Shown here piece after piece: positions 24,501 to 37,599 of a stretch of 64,000 bases of DNA (the first letter of the stretch is position 1; the number at the start of each line of letters is the position of its first letter). The translations under genes were made by a program, and so were the position numbers. The notes below the pieces were generated by a model, which searched no databases, was not told the DNA's origin, and saw only the letters and a list, made by a program, of their open reading frames with translations. The DNA is from Acanthornis magna (taxonomy: Eukaryota > Chordata > Aves > Passeriformes > Acanthizidae): the NCBI GenBank assembly GCA_036785705.1, contig JAWUZG010000001.1:4402001-4466000 (forward strand), given 5' to 3'.

Positions 24501-26694
24501 ATTCCTTCACCCAGAGTGGCAAAATGCCTCCCTGTTGCCTGCTCCTCTTTGCAAACAGGAGCTGAGCGCTGCCTATACACCAGGATTTTTATTCCATATA
24601 ATGTGGAGAAGCACTGACTTGAATCATGGGAGACTGTGGTTTTTCTTATTCCCCTGCAGCCACTTTAAATGTAATTTTTTTCTAGATTTTTAATTTAATA
24701 GAAGTAAATCAACTGGAATGCAGGTTGCTATGAATGTTTTTCCATGCCATAATTCTGCAGAAACATCAGTTAAGTATTTGAAGAAACATCTGCTATGCAC
24801 ATAGATGTATGAATGTATATATAGGAGTTGAACAATATGACTTTGGAGCTTGCAGGGGTTTCTTTACACAAAGCCAGGGGCATGAAAGGGATTTCCTCCA
24901 AGTTTTCCTGTGTATTAATAATGAAGATCAGGATGCCACCTTTGTTTCCTCCCCTCTGAGCATACAGTGAAAGGAAATGGTTCTGGATCAAATCACAAAG
25001 AGCAGTGGAAAAAAACAGACTACACTCCACTCTGGCACTCAGAAGTTTAATTATCCAGCGTGCTGCATCTTTATGGAAGAAGTAGACAGATAAATCCCAT
25101 ATGTTAATAGTTGGCCCCCTGTGGCTGACCTTTGGCTCAAATATTCCATATTGTGATTAATGTCACACAGTTGGATCCAAAACATGCTCATTCCCCAGGC
25201 TGCAGAAAAAAGGGGATTTAATTTGCCTTCCAACGGCAGAGTTTCATTTGATCAGTCCTTTGCAGACTGATTTTATCCCTGCCTGTAATCTGGCCTCTGA
25301 AGAGCTATTCTGCACTCCCTCTGCTAGGACTTAAGACCTCATATTGCCTCCACTCCTTATTCACTGGGCCACCTGAAATAAGTCATTTTGCCTCAGATTT
25401 TGGTCTAGTAGAACAGAGAAAATAAGCGTGACTGCCTTGCTGGCACAGTTTGAAATTTGCTGATAGAAGACTGAAGGTGAGTTTCATCTTCAGGCAAAAT
25501 TAGATATTGACCTCTAGAACCTCAAGGTCTCAGAAGATTAGGTCAGAAAATTGTAGATATGCTTGGATTGTGGTTTTCTGGCCACTGTCTCCACTAATCT
25601 TGCCATTTTTATGTGCCATTGTTTGCTTTCTTGTGTCGTTAGAGTGATCTTACATCATTCAGGTAACACAAACTGTACCCCTGGCACTGGCACAGGCAAG
25701 CAGGCACCGCGATCTCTGAGCCTACTTGTCAGTTTGATCCTGAAGGACAAGGAGCTGTGGAAAGGACACACATGCTATATATTACACAGTTCTTAGCATT
25801 TCGTGGCACTCTTCTGGGAAAATCAGATCCTCAAACATACAGTTGTAGGTGGGCTCGGGGTGTAATGTAGAATATTTTAACAGATTCAACAACATGTCAC
25901 TGGCATTCTCTGTAGGGTCAAAGCCTTGAGGTGCTGCAAGTTATGATACCAGAATTCCTCCTCATTTGTCTTCTCTCTAGGTCTGACCCAGAAAGCCTCA
26001 CACAGCTGATTAAGCCATTGTCAAAATTGCCATAGCCCTCAAATTAGTTTAGTCTGAGCCAGCATTTCTGTTTGCCTCTTAGATAAGAGGAAGCACCAAA
26101 ACCTGATGAAGACTGGAAAACTGCCCCTGCTCCTGTGGAGATCACAAGGAATTTTGCTTCAACTGGGCCTATAAAGACAAGCCCAGCTGTCTTCCCAGGG
26201 ATGACACAGGAAAGTCTGTGAAAATACAGCTGTGATAGCTGGAGACCCCGAAAAACGTGAGACAGAGCCTCTGAGGAGGTCTGTCCCTACCTCCAGCCAG
26301 GACATATCTGGACTGCTGTGCAGGCTGGGCAAATTTTTCATTTCCGAAGCTGGTTTATTTACCCAGGATGACAGGCTGTTAGCAGACTGTACTTGGGGTG
26401 GCCCTACAGCTATTGGAGAAGACAATCTTATATCATTTCCCACTGCAAGAAATAATCAAGTGCTCTTTCCTCCATGAAAGGAAAGATGGGCAGATATTCT
26501 CTATGCTCTAAACCATAAAGTACATGCAAATGGCAAGGGACAAGTAGCTTTGTTTCTCTCTTTTGTGCACTAGTGATTGCACTCTGGAGACTTTCCAAGG
26601 GCCATGTACACACTTGGAGAGGATCATGAATATGGATCAAGACTCTACATCTTCTTCCATACAGGATCCTAAAGTGTCGGCTAAATGAACAACT
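21561..26694. other. Non-coding DNA right of the CpG island, no gene seen
   Basis: No exon or recognisable transposable element was found. The + strand is frequently T>A and G>C; a hand count of 22,441-22,500 gives A15 C8 G16 T21, the opposite of the left flank. A CA-rich patch lies at 23,129-23,150. A donor-like AAG|GTGAGT occurs at 25,474-25,482, but no reading frame next to it is convincing. The sequence is compatible with intron or intergenic DNA. Confidence 0.55.
23129..23150. repeat. Short interrupted CA repeat
   Basis: This is a short ACACACACTACACACACAC tract, a dinucleotide microsatellite with one interruption. It is too short to be clearly length-variable. Confidence 0.8.
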
Positions 26695-26749
26695 TGTCCT
26701 GCTTTTGGCTGGGATAGAGTTAATTTTCTTCTTAGTAGCTGGTGCTGTA
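26695..26749 (+). mobile_element. Avian ERVL-type LTR, 5' edge fragment
   Basis: The stretch begins TGTCCTG and runs through GGCTGGGATAGAGTTAATTT and TCTTCTTAGTAGCTGGTG. From memory this is the conserved start of a common LTR family in bird genomes, of the TguLTR5 or ERVL kind. TG is the canonical first dinucleotide of an LTR. Homology stops after about 55 bases, so only the left edge survives. There is no internal viral sequence, no second LTR and no reading frame. It is a degraded non-coding fossil. The family assignment is from recollection. Confidence 0.6.
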
Positions 26750-27006
26750 TGATATCAATACCCATGGTGTTTGCAGCATGCCCATCAGCAGACTATGTAA
26801 GCATATCTAATTTAGAGATGAAAAACCGGATTTTCAACTGCCAACCCTATTTGAAGTTAGTGGGAGAATTAGAGATCACCATGACTAAAAATAAAGTGAA
26901 AAAGGAAAAAGATTCCACCTGCTGGCCTTTGATATCTAAAAGCAGAAAGTTTAATCTCTAGGTGTTGAGTTCCCTATATTTCTATGTGTGATTTCCTATG
27001 CAGAAA

Positions 27007-27030
27007 TGCATGAGCATATCTGCTCATGCA
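27007..27030. repeat. Perfect 10-bp hairpin
   Basis: TGCATGAGCA at 27,007-27,016 and TGCTCATGCA at 27,021-27,030 are exact reverse complements around a TATC loop. Just downstream, CTCAAG and CTTGAG form a second weaker stem. It is too short for a microRNA precursor. Confidence 0.8.
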
Positions 27031-30000
27031 GAGACTCAAGCAGAGAGTCTTGAGCAAGTTCAGCATCTCAGACCTTCCGTGCAAGCTTTGCAGAACCAGT
27101 GGGTCCATGCCTAAACAGTTTTGAATGTATGCAAATCCCCTTGCAGGGGCAGGTTAGCCCAGTTTATCATACCACAACAGTTCCTGAGCGCCTAGAAATC
27201 CTCAATATAGCCAAGCTGCTCTGGTTTTCCATAATTCCTAACCAGAAAAGGCTACAGGGTGGCAGATGATTTAGAGAAGCGGTAGGGTAGACAGAGACTT
27301 CCAAGCCAACACAGTGGGCTAGTAGCCGTTCTGGGAGCAGGAGTCAGAGCTCCGGGTTCTCACTGTCCCAGTAACAGGCAGGGTGCACACTGGAGTGTGT
27401 GTCCATCCCAGAACTGGGTCTGTGATGCCAACATGGCTCAGGCCCATCTTAGGCAGTCACACCATGGAATTCAGCCTGGATAATCTCTGGCCCTGCATGC
27501 AGTTGGGATTTCTGGGGTCATTCTTCCTGGGGAAGTTGTGCTAAAATAAGTTCAAAGTCTCTCTCTCATTCTTTCTCAGTGAGTCATTCATCCTGGGAAT
27601 CTTGGTCCTCTAGACCCACGGGGAGAACTGTGGGAAAAACCTGAAGAGACAAAGTAAATGGGATAGAATCCCGGGGGAAAGCAGAGCTGTAGTCTGCACT
27701 TCCAACCATGGCTGAAGAGCTGGGTTGAGTGTGAGTGTGTTGTGTACAATCAAGAAAGAAAATATGGGGAATGCTGTATCAGAGCCTTAAGCAGTGGGTA
27801 GTGAAGGCACAGTGTGAGCACAATAGGTCCCTTTCAGCTTAATCAGTTTGCAGTTTCAGCTGAGTCTCTTGTCACCAATTCTGCTACAAATAATAGTGGA
27901 GTAATGACAGCAACACAAGTAATTAACTGAAATAGGTTTCAAACTTTTTTCCTGGTTTCCCACTTGAAATAAATCATTATTCTGTCCCTAACTCTTCATT
28001 TTTATTGTCTGCCCCCTGTGGTTTAGTAACCAGCTGGTATTCCTTATGAAGAAATCAGCAGGTTGATTGACACTGTGGCTACCCTGAAGTCCTCTGAGGT
28101 TTTGTTATTGACTGACCATATCTTAGATAAGGTTGCCAGTAAATTATAGCTCTGCTTAAGAGCATCTGCCTCAGGGCTGCTCTCCCCTCATTATAAATCG
28201 TGATCTAATCCTGCACGTCTCCTCAATTATTGGAGAGTACAATTCAAGAAGTGGCTTCCCCAGTGAACATGAAGTGAGATAAACCATTCCTACATAAGGT
28301 AAACAAGAGTGAAGCTAAGCATTTTCAGGCCAGTTTCCTTATGATTTTCGTGTGGTTTCCAAAAGAACAAACATATCACCACTCCTGTTAGTGTTGGCTG
28401 TTATTTCACCACAATCAGTCCTAAAAATCAGTTTGAAAGTTCTACCTGTCAGCAGAACTACTTGTAAGTACTTCTGTCTGCAAGAACAATACGTATGACA
28501 ATTCAGGTGACAGCCTTAGGAAAGGTATTGGGTAAGTCACTTGAGAGTCCCCAGTCTGCCACAGAAACCCTCGGGAGATGCTTCATGGCCATGCCAAGAT
28601 AGAGGAAAGACATTTAATTTATGAGATCAATGAATGTGAGAGAACACATGGAAAAGGGACAAGCTTATTTTAACTTTTTTTTTGTGTTAGGCAGATAAAT
28701 TATGGTTTGGATTGCTGGATGCGTTCAACACATCAGTGCTGATGGAGATGAGTTAGTCCATCTTATAACTCTATGAATGAATATATCTCCTTTGTCTTCC
28801 ACACACATCACAGCACCCAAGTCCAGCTTTGCAGGTCCTGCCTGAGGTTTGGCCTGTCTTCAACCTTGCTTGTTGTGAGCACCCTTTCTCTGGAGAAAGC
28901 ATTGCATTGCATGTTGACTTCACACAAATTTTAAAACTGTTTGACCACTAGTAGATAGGTGACTTTTATTTCCAGGTTTGTATTTTCACTTGAATGAATA
29001 GGAAGAAACAGAAGGGTTTATTCCATTCAGGAGAAAATATGCATCTAGCAATTAAATCTATGGAATCTCTTAATCCATACCAAGGTTATGTGGCAGTTTG
29101 ACTCAATGTAACATTAATGACTTATTCTAATTATGCATTAAAGTCCCAGATTATGTTTATTCCACAGCATTTATTTCTACCTAAGAGAAGTTTATTGCTC
29201 ACCCAGCTCCAAATACAGTGAATTTCGACATCTCCGGTGGGGAATCAACCTCATTGCTGCCGTCACCTCTGTGAGCTATTTGCTAAATCACGAACTTGTG
29301 CCAAGCTAGATTAGGATGTCAGACGACAGAAAGAGGAGCACTCAGCCGAGGGCATGGTGGAACTACACACAGACCATCCTTCCTCAACCTCAGCCTGCAT
29401 TGCCAGCCCGAGGAAGCACTGCCTGTGCTGTGGACAGACCTCGCAGGATCCTCTTGGGAACCTTTCTTGCACTTCCTCCCCATAAATCACAGTACAAAGA
29501 CATAAAAAAACTGTAAGAGTGGCTGCAGTGTTCAGGGTAAAAATCTGTCTCGACCCATTTACAAAAGGAGATTCTCAAGAAATACTATGACAAAAGGGCA
29601 GACATACATGTTACTCCAATCGCAGTCTCTAGACACCCTCAGCCTCCTGCACTGACTGCGGATTTCTACTAATTTTTACAAATAGATGAAGATTTCTAGA
29701 TATAGCCCTCCACTGATCTTTTTTCCCTTGGTCCTGTCCGGTCTCCCCTTAAATTCATGTGAGACTCTGGCAGTATCTTTTTGCAAGAAATTGCAAAGCT
29801 CAATAATCTTCTCATTCTACACAGGTTAGTAACTTTTTTTGTAAATGTTAATCACTATCACTTAGTACAATTCTTCTTATATGAAACATTATCATCCTAT
29901 GATCAATGGAGGCAAACTTCTATCAGCTTCTCTGGTATTGGATCTCAGCAATAGTGTTTAACCCAATTCCCTCAAAATCAGCAAGAGATTCTTAATTTTA

Positions 30001-30973
30001 GTTAGGTCCACAGTTCCTGGCTGACAGGAAAAATAATCCAAATTACAACTTAGTCAAAGTGAGGTGTCACCTCTCCCTGAGTACCCAGTATCCTTTATTG
30101 CATTCTGGTTTTGTAAGCCTGCTTTAATTTCTAGCCAGATTCATCAAAACATTAATTTCACTTCAAAAAACCTACACGCTACAGACTACAGAGTGTTTTC
30201 TAAGGGAAGATGAAAGGCTGAATGGTGAGACTACAAACAATTACTGAAACAAATAAGTCCAATAAAAAGCTCTGCTCTCATTTATGTATCTACAGGACTC
30301 ATCTAGTTCAATTGTGGGCCCTTTTATCAAAGGATTTAAATCTGAATGATCTCCTTGTAATTCCCTCAAATTTATACCATTTGTACTCTGGTTTTGATCA
30401 GCTGTTTCTTCTGTGCTATTAGCTAAGGCAGAGGCACCCTGTAAATACAGCATACTTCAGTGGCCTCCCTTATTTATGTGCTTACAGATAACTTCAATAT
30501 TTCCCCAAACAAGATGTGCCACTGTGACCCATAGAGTCAATACATATTGCATTTGCATTCTTTTATAATGCAAGGCAGTTGTAGAATTACGTACAAATAG
30601 ACCTCTGGGGGCCTGACCTCCCAGCTGTATTAAATAAATCCCCTTAGCACAAAGGAGGAAGAAAGGGAAACAAAGAGCTTCCTGCTGGCTTTTCCTGGAA
30701 GCATAGTAGTGAAATAATTCACTTCAGTGCCCCGTGGAAATGAAGGGTGGTTAGAAAAGTCAGAAATTAATCTTTACAAAAATACAGCCCTAGAAGTGAG
30801 AGAGTGAACGATTTGGCTGGAGAGAGGAGTGGATTTTCTTGGTGTATCTGCTCACTGTCATGGCCCTGCAGAAAGCATTTAGTTTTCATTCAGAGTAAAT
30901 GTCCTTGAGCTGTGGAAATCATAAGGGGAAAGTGCACCACTTGGATGGACGTAGTTACAGGGTGGGTTTTGGC

Positions 30974-31005
30974 AGGAGTTTATATAAACTCCTCTGAGAG
31001 GAGTT
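30974..31005. repeat. Two overlapping palindromes sharing one arm
   Basis: AGGAGTTTATATAAACTCCT (30,974-30,993) is a perfect 20-base palindrome. Its right arm is also the left arm of a second one, AACTCCTCT-G-AGAGGAGTT (30,987-31,005). The AACTCCT strand can therefore pair with either of two AGGAGTT arms. The centre also contains TATATAAA, a TATA-like string. No exon or transposon edge was recognised next to it. Confidence 0.85.
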
Positions 31006-33069
31006 ATACTGAGTTGCAAATTTGTCTTTATTGGTACACATACAGTACTCAAGCTGACTGATCTGATAAAAAGAGCTGTTCAGACATAATTTCTGTTTTT
31101 CTTGCAAAATATTTAGCACAACCTTGAAAACAGCTTCGGTTTAAAATCAAACATTTTTTCGGTGTTTGTTCATGTATTAACCAAAACCCACATGCTTTCC
31201 TAAAATTTTTAACAAATATTTCCATTTAGTCCAACAATCTGTTTCTGAAAAGAAAAAAAATCTTCTTTTGGAAATACCAATTCTCCTAGAAAAGCTGATG
31301 TTAGACTTTTGGTGATCCTGGGCAGACCCTGTAATGTGGGTGATTCTGTTTGTTCTTCCTTATGGGAGCTTCCTATGTATTAAAGCCTGGATAAATGGCA
31401 TTTCCATTGCCTTTAACACCAAGTCCTCCCCTGTGTGTCTCTTGTTGTGTGTATTCCCTGGATTTAATAGCAGTGGAGGTATATTTCATTCATCTCCTAT
31501 GATGAGTGGTGTTTTTCCGTATGTTCATTCTCAGAAAGAGACAGAGTGGAAAATCAATGTGTTTTTTTCTAATTTATGTATGTGTTAACAGAATGAATTT
31601 TGGAGAGGGAGGCTTAGTAGTGTTTACTCACGGCCCCTTGATTTTGTCCACTGCTGTCATTGTCCTGGTCCCACAGCATCCAGAGTGGAGACACACATTT
31701 TGTTAGCAATTAAGTGAATGGGAAAAGGCTGGCAAAAGTGTTCCCTGTGGCACATTTAATTTCAGAGACCACTGAGATCAAGGGATCAGAGGGAGCAAGC
31801 TGAAGCTTAGCACATGTCACCAGCCCTCCTAGGACCTGCCACATCTTGCATACAAACATGATTTTACCAGGCACTGAACCTGAAGCCCTGTTTGCATATG
31901 ACAGCATATGCCAGATTTTTGTTTGCAAAATCCAAAGTGGGAATGACTGGGACATAATCAAAAGTCCCTGACTGGGAAGTGTTAGACAAATGGTTCTGGT
32001 TCTGGTTTCAATCCATCTCCTTTGTTAATCTTGTTATTCAGGGACTACTTAGAGCCATCTCATGCTCATTTAAACTAAATACATAACCCAATTAAAACAA
32101 TCCTGAGCTATTTAGATCTACAGAATTAGACTAAATTTCAGTGCTTCTGACATTTTAGATCATTCAGGGCTCTAGAGCACAAATATCTGTATCATCACTT
32201 TATTTTCTCCCATCTCAACCATCATTAGTAAATTGTGCATATGGGTTAGGAGATCGTCATATTTCATATATGACACAACAGTTCCAGCCAATTTCCGTAG
32301 TAAACCCATACCTAAATTACTGAATACTGTAATCCCCTGGTACAGCTCTGTGTCTCACTGCAGGATACAGGACTTGGGTCTGCAAATCCACTCGGGTGCC
32401 TGGGATCATGGGAATGTGCTGAAGTGGTGGCAAGAAAGGACAGAGGAAAAGGGTGGGGCTGGAAGCGTTTGGTCCATCAGCACAACAGCTTTTCCTAGCA
32501 GAGCTGGAGTCTTACCAAAGGCCTGAAGGCTTTTTTCTGCTGTAGGAAATAACCTGCTAGCTAGACAGTTCACAGTGGAAGGAAACAAGGAGAAGGGGGT
32601 CGTTAGAGGAAACAATGAAATGCTTTTCTCATCAACTGTACTTAAACCCAGCTGCAAGTTGATCTGTTTTGTTAGGACCAGGCAAGCAAGGTATTTCCAG
32701 GGGATTCTCACAAGGCTGCGATTAAAAACAAGGAATGTGCGAGAAATTAGAGTGACAATTTAACTAAAACAAGTGCAAGAAACTCATGGCAAAGGGAGCT
32801 CAGCAAGTAACTCCAAACACAATTTGTTCCCTGGGTTTTGTACCATTTATGTTCACAAACTGTTCATAAACAGACTGCAAAAATTAAACAAATGAGGAAA
32901 CATTTATTAATTATTGAATAATTGATATATAATATGTTATGTCTCCAAATTGTATCAGCCAGGGTTCTGTGACTCATAATATGCAAGGTGCCTCATTGTC
33001 ACATGAGTCAAATGGCCCTGCAGGACAAACCCAGCACAATTCATCTCAGCTTTGATGTATCCAAGAGAG

Positions 33070-33400
33070 TGAGCACTGATGGAGCTGGAGAAGGTACAGA
33101 GGAAGACAACTGAAGTCAAGGGGATGGAGCAGCTGCCTCACAGAGAGAGGCAGGAAAGGCTGAGACTGCAGTTTGGAAAAACAGCAGCGAGCAGGGATGT
33201 AACTGAGGTCTGCCAGCTCACAAAGGTGGTGGGTCAAAGGACAAAGTTATCCATGCATCCCTCAACCCTGGGACAAGCACAGCAACATAAGAGCTGCTTC
33301 TTGGGGGGATCCGTGAGCTGAAGCACTGCTGCCAAGGGTGCTCTGCCTGGGGACGTGTCAGCAGCAGAGAAGCAGCCAGGCCTTCTGTGATTCTGTGACA
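33070..33400 (+). mobile_element. Old CR1 LINE 3' fragment
   Basis: The segment starts with a diverged form of the CR1 block 'gagctggagaaggtacagag' and continues through 'aaggggatggagcagctgcc' and a GAGAGAGGCAGGAAAGGCTGAGA-like region. It ends with the tandem CR1 terminal motif TTCTGTGATTCTGTGA at about 33,382-33,398. The middle is strongly diverged, suggesting an older CR1 subfamily. There is no usable reading frame. Assignment rests on the order of blocks and the terminal repeat. Confidence 0.7.
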
Positions 33401-35214
33401 CCATCACAGATTGGCCCACCTTGGTTTTGGTTTGAACAGTCCTTGTCAGATCCCACTTCCCTGCTCATGGGCTTGAGTATGTGGGTTCTTTGCCAGTCAC
33501 ACAGGAGCTGAGCTTCCCAGCCTCAGAAGTGCCATGAATTAAAAGTGGTGGAATGAGTAGAATTCTCCTACTTTCACTAGTAGAATGAAAGAACCTCAAA
33601 AGGCATTAAATCTGATTTAATTTCTGTAGGCTCAGCTGTAGGACATTCTTGTGCCCATCTCTTTGGTCAGTAGCAGATATCAAGGGTGAGGAGTTGATTA
33701 AGCATCACACAGCCCTTTGCATTGTGTTTTACCTCCTCAGTTTGCTTTCCTGCTCTCCTGACACAGCTTTAAAGTGCTTTAAGGTACTTCTCTCTCTCAC
33801 CCTTCTCCTTCCACTCCCCTGGGCCCTTTCACGCTCTGACTGTGCATTTGAACCCAACAGACACAGATCCCTGCCATGCGACAGGGCCTTGGCTTCTCTG
33901 CTTCTTTTTTAAAATATTTTCTTCTTTTGTACCTGCAAATTACTGTGGGTGTGATTTTCTGTCCTCAGTTATAGAGGAGGATAATTTATGCCTCTCACAG
34001 GGCTTAGCAAAACTGCAGGCTCTGGTTCCTTTGCACCCAGTTCTGGAAAAAAAAATGCACCTGCAATTATGTGTCTATGGGTGCAAATTAGAAGGATAAT
34101 GCTTAGACAAGACTGAGAATTTTCAGTGAGATGGATTTTTTCTAGGAAAGAAAGCAAACAAAACTGATACACCTGAGCTGAGGGGCTTCTGTGGGAATTT
34201 TCACTCCAGTTTCCACAACAATGGCATTTCTGGGAAAAAACCCATGCAACATAACAACCAGTTTGGCCTACCTCAGAATAGCAAGAAATGAGAATTTAGA
34301 ACATTTTCTTAAGATGAGGGAGCCAAGGTCAAATCCTGCTGTGCCTCTTTGACTCTCAGGTCTCACATCCCCCGTGCATGACCATCTGGTGAGGCTACCA
34401 ATGAATCCTCCTCAATGCCTTCGTTCAAAGTTGTCCCACTCAGCTTTAGGAAGTCTGTCTGACTGCCTCAGCACTCCCAGGACTTAGTAAGACTGATGTT
34501 CACAGATGGGTTTTCATTTAGACAGGGCAAAGTCAGGTCTCCCTTTAGACTGAAAATGGTATAAAACTTTTTGAATCCCAACACATTATGCACCACTCTG
34601 TGCTTCCCATCTTATTGAGGCAAAGCCAAAAAGAGCTTTGCTGGTGTTGTTTGTTTTTCAGATGTCTGTTAATAACTATAAATAACTTTGAAATTCAGAC
34701 AGGCTTAGTCCAGATGGATCGAGGTACTCCATGAATATGCTGTGGGCTATATCTGCTTCCTTTTTTCAAGTAAGGGGATGCACGCAGGCATTTTTCTCCA
34801 TGTGAGAAAACAGTGCACATATTTTACAACCCATTTCCCTCTTAAAGACTGTAATCACGTGAGAAGAAACCGGCTGGTCTAGCACCCAACAAGTAGCCCT
34901 AGCCAGCTGCAGTGGAAGGAAGCCTGGTAGTGAAGCCATATGAAGAGATGTCTGCAGCTCTGTGCTGCGCTCCCGCTTCCCTTTCCATGCTGAGCTTGGA
35001 CATGAGGCCACGGCAGGCAGGGAGAGACCTGTCTCCCACAGAGCTGCTGCTGCAGGTCCTTCATCGTGAATGTCCTCTCTTAGATTCAAAAATCCTAGTC
35101 CACATCCAGGACCAGGTACCAGAGCACTTCCCCCGCTGGTGCTGCAAACTAATCCTGACCTACTTGTAAATATGGCAGTGAAAAATCTTTGGTAAAAGGC
35201 AGTTTGGAAGAATC

Positions 35215-35231
35215 TTTTTTTTTTTTTTTTT
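35215..35231. repeat. T17 homopolymer
   Basis: Seventeen T on the + strand are followed by a short GT-rich run. It could be an A-tail of a minus-strand insertion, but no source sequence was recognised to its right. Confidence 0.85.
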
Positions 35232-36414
35232 GGTGTGTGTGGTAAGAGCCTCTTGCTTCTAAAGAACTGATCTGAACAGGAAGAATCTTAACTTGGCTGA
35301 GTCCTCTGAGCTTCGTAACTCGGTGACAGATGACATTTCTCAGCCCTGTCGGAAAAGAACACCACTAAACTGAAGCTCTGTCTCATTCTGCTTCATTAGA
35401 ACATAATGAGGCAAAATTACAGGGTTTGCTGGCACTGCTCAGGAATTCAGCACCATGGTTGTCCTCAAAGCCAGCCAAGTAAAAGAGCTCCCAGCCCCTC
35501 CTGCAGCACCTGGCACAGGCTCTGGGGCAGTGCAGAAGATCCACTCAGGCTTTGTCTGGAATACTAAAAAAATCCCAAATAGCCCCAAAGGGATCAGGGG
35601 CAAACAGAGCAGATGCAGCAGCTGAAGGACCCTGGAGCAGAGCTGCTCCAGCACTGCCATTCCTGAGGGCTGTGAGGGGCGTTAATGGGCCCCATGTGCT
35701 GCCGGAATGCAAAGCTCTGCGTGGGCTGGCAGATTTATGCTCCTGACATTGGGGGGACTTCCTGGCTCAGAGCTAATTGCTTTGGACTGTGCCTCTGCTC
35801 CGAATTACTGCAACTTTATTGAAAAGCAAACCTGAGGAAGCAGCAAAGCCAGAGACAGACGCTTGTCCTGTGTAAAATGCTACTGGTTTAACCTCAGATT
35901 CCTGAGGATGTGGAGCAGGCGTTGGTTTTGTTTAATGAAGTTTGCATTTAGTTGTCATTTATGTGTCATTAAAAGATGAGACTGGTCTCATTATGGTTGT
36001 TTTCTGTTTTATGTCTTCCACAAGGCCCAGCAGTGAAGGTATGTGGAAAAATGTAGGAACAGAATAAGACTGTAGTGGTTTCCCAGTCCTCCAAAATGTA
36101 TGGCATGTGCTGAGCCACAGATGGTGTCTTTATGTTTTATCAGCCTTCAGTCATTTCAGTGATTTTTATGAATTCATTCATTAACAAACTCATGTAAACT
36201 GCTGGCAGCCCAAGCCATCCCATAACTCAACAAAATACAGTGTGGTGAACTGTCTCCTTTCCTTTGATTTTTACCTGCTGTTTGGCAATACTTCACCTCC
36301 TACAGAGTATTTAGGTGGTTGTGTGGGTTGCAGTGTAGTTTAATTGACAGAATGATGTATTTGAGACTGACAGAGTAATATACTTGAGACCAAACACAGA
36401 GACCCAACTGTTCC

Positions 36415-36468
36415 ATTTTTTGTACATTTGTACATTTGTGCATTTTTTGTACATTCGTACATTTCATC
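36415..36468. repeat. 27-base tandem duplication
   Basis: Two 27-base units, starting at 36,415 and 36,442, each contain ATTTTTTGTACATT and a second GTACATTT-like block. The units differ at only a few positions, and each itself looks like a doubled GTACATT motif. The short repeated peptide seen on the minus strand is a by-product. Confidence 0.8.
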
Positions 36469-37599
36469 TTGGACTGCTGACCATCACACTGAAGTCCAGC
36501 TCCCCATGGAGAAAGAATCAGTGCTTTTGAACAATCTGCTTGAGGTGAGATCACCTGAAGACACAGACATTCGGTCATAAGCTCAAGGGTCCAAGGATTT
36601 TGCTTTTATCTGGGTAACCCGGTGAGACACTTGACAAGGGTTTGGATGCTCAGTGAGAGAAAACATGAGAGGACGTAGAAGGATATACTCCAAAAGGAAA
36701 GGAAAACTGTGAGAAGGAAATGAGTGGCTCTGAAAAGATCTGGAGAAGACACATGCGCAGAGGTGCAATAACAGACAGAGATGTCGGTGGGATGGAGGGA
36801 GGAAAATGAAGCATAAGGTTCAGTGATTTGGTTTGTGCCTGTGATTTAGGTGTGTGCTTAGCTTGCAATAGTTTGTTTTGAATGTGTACACCGAATAAAG
36901 AAAATCACAGACCATAAGAATGACAAAACCTGAGGAAAACAAGGTCCCTTCTGAAGGGACCTCCCCCTCTGGCCACCACATGGTTAACAGAACATTTGTT
37001 CCCCAGCCTCTTGTGAACACAGAATTATCAGACTCCAGTGTAAACCTTGAACACCTATAGTTCATTCCTGTGGTTCCCTGAACATTCAAACAAGACAGAA
37101 ATTCAGTTGGGTAACTTATTTAGGAAAGCCTTCTCCTCTTTCCCATGCTGCTCACATTGCAGTGTATTGCTGGCATTGTTTAAAGTGTTACTGGCAAATA
37201 ATATTGCTTTGTGCATTATAAATAGAAATCAGGCAGCAAATGGAATTAAATGTGAACTGAAAGGCCCAAATTCCTGAGCAGAACAGTCTGTGTGTCTGAC
37301 AGGAAATAGACAAACTTTGTTAAGTTTCCCCAGGACCAGCCTAATTTGATCTTGGATTTTTATTTTTTTTTTAAATGTGGTTTTACATGTCTACAAAATG
37401 TAACAGCTACTTGAAACTGAAAACAAAGCCAACAAAATAAGATCTCTCGAGGGCATTCCAAATGATTTAAACCTGAGCTTTTCCAGCATTCCTGTGCCAC
37501 AGATAACAGTAAACAGCAGGTTAAAATATACAAAATTAGGATTATATGGGCAAAAAATAACAGCAGACATTTGTGAAGGACAGATTAGCAACAAACCCC

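Larger units (their letters stand above)
26750..33069. other. Non-coding DNA, no gene seen
   Basis: About 6 kb without a supported exon, RNA gene or identified transposable element. It contains a perfect short hairpin at 27,007-27,030, a pair of overlapping palindromes at 30,974-31,005 and an AT-rich patch at about 32,880-32,945. Reading frames are all under 100 codons and show no domain. Confidence 0.55.
33401..37599. other. Non-coding DNA, no gene seen
   Basis: No exon or clear transposon was found. Simple features are a T17 run followed by GGTGTGTGTGG at 35,215-35,241 and a 27-base tandem repeat at 36,415-36,468. Frames such as that at 34,912-35,169 have no recognisable domain. Confidence 0.55.
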
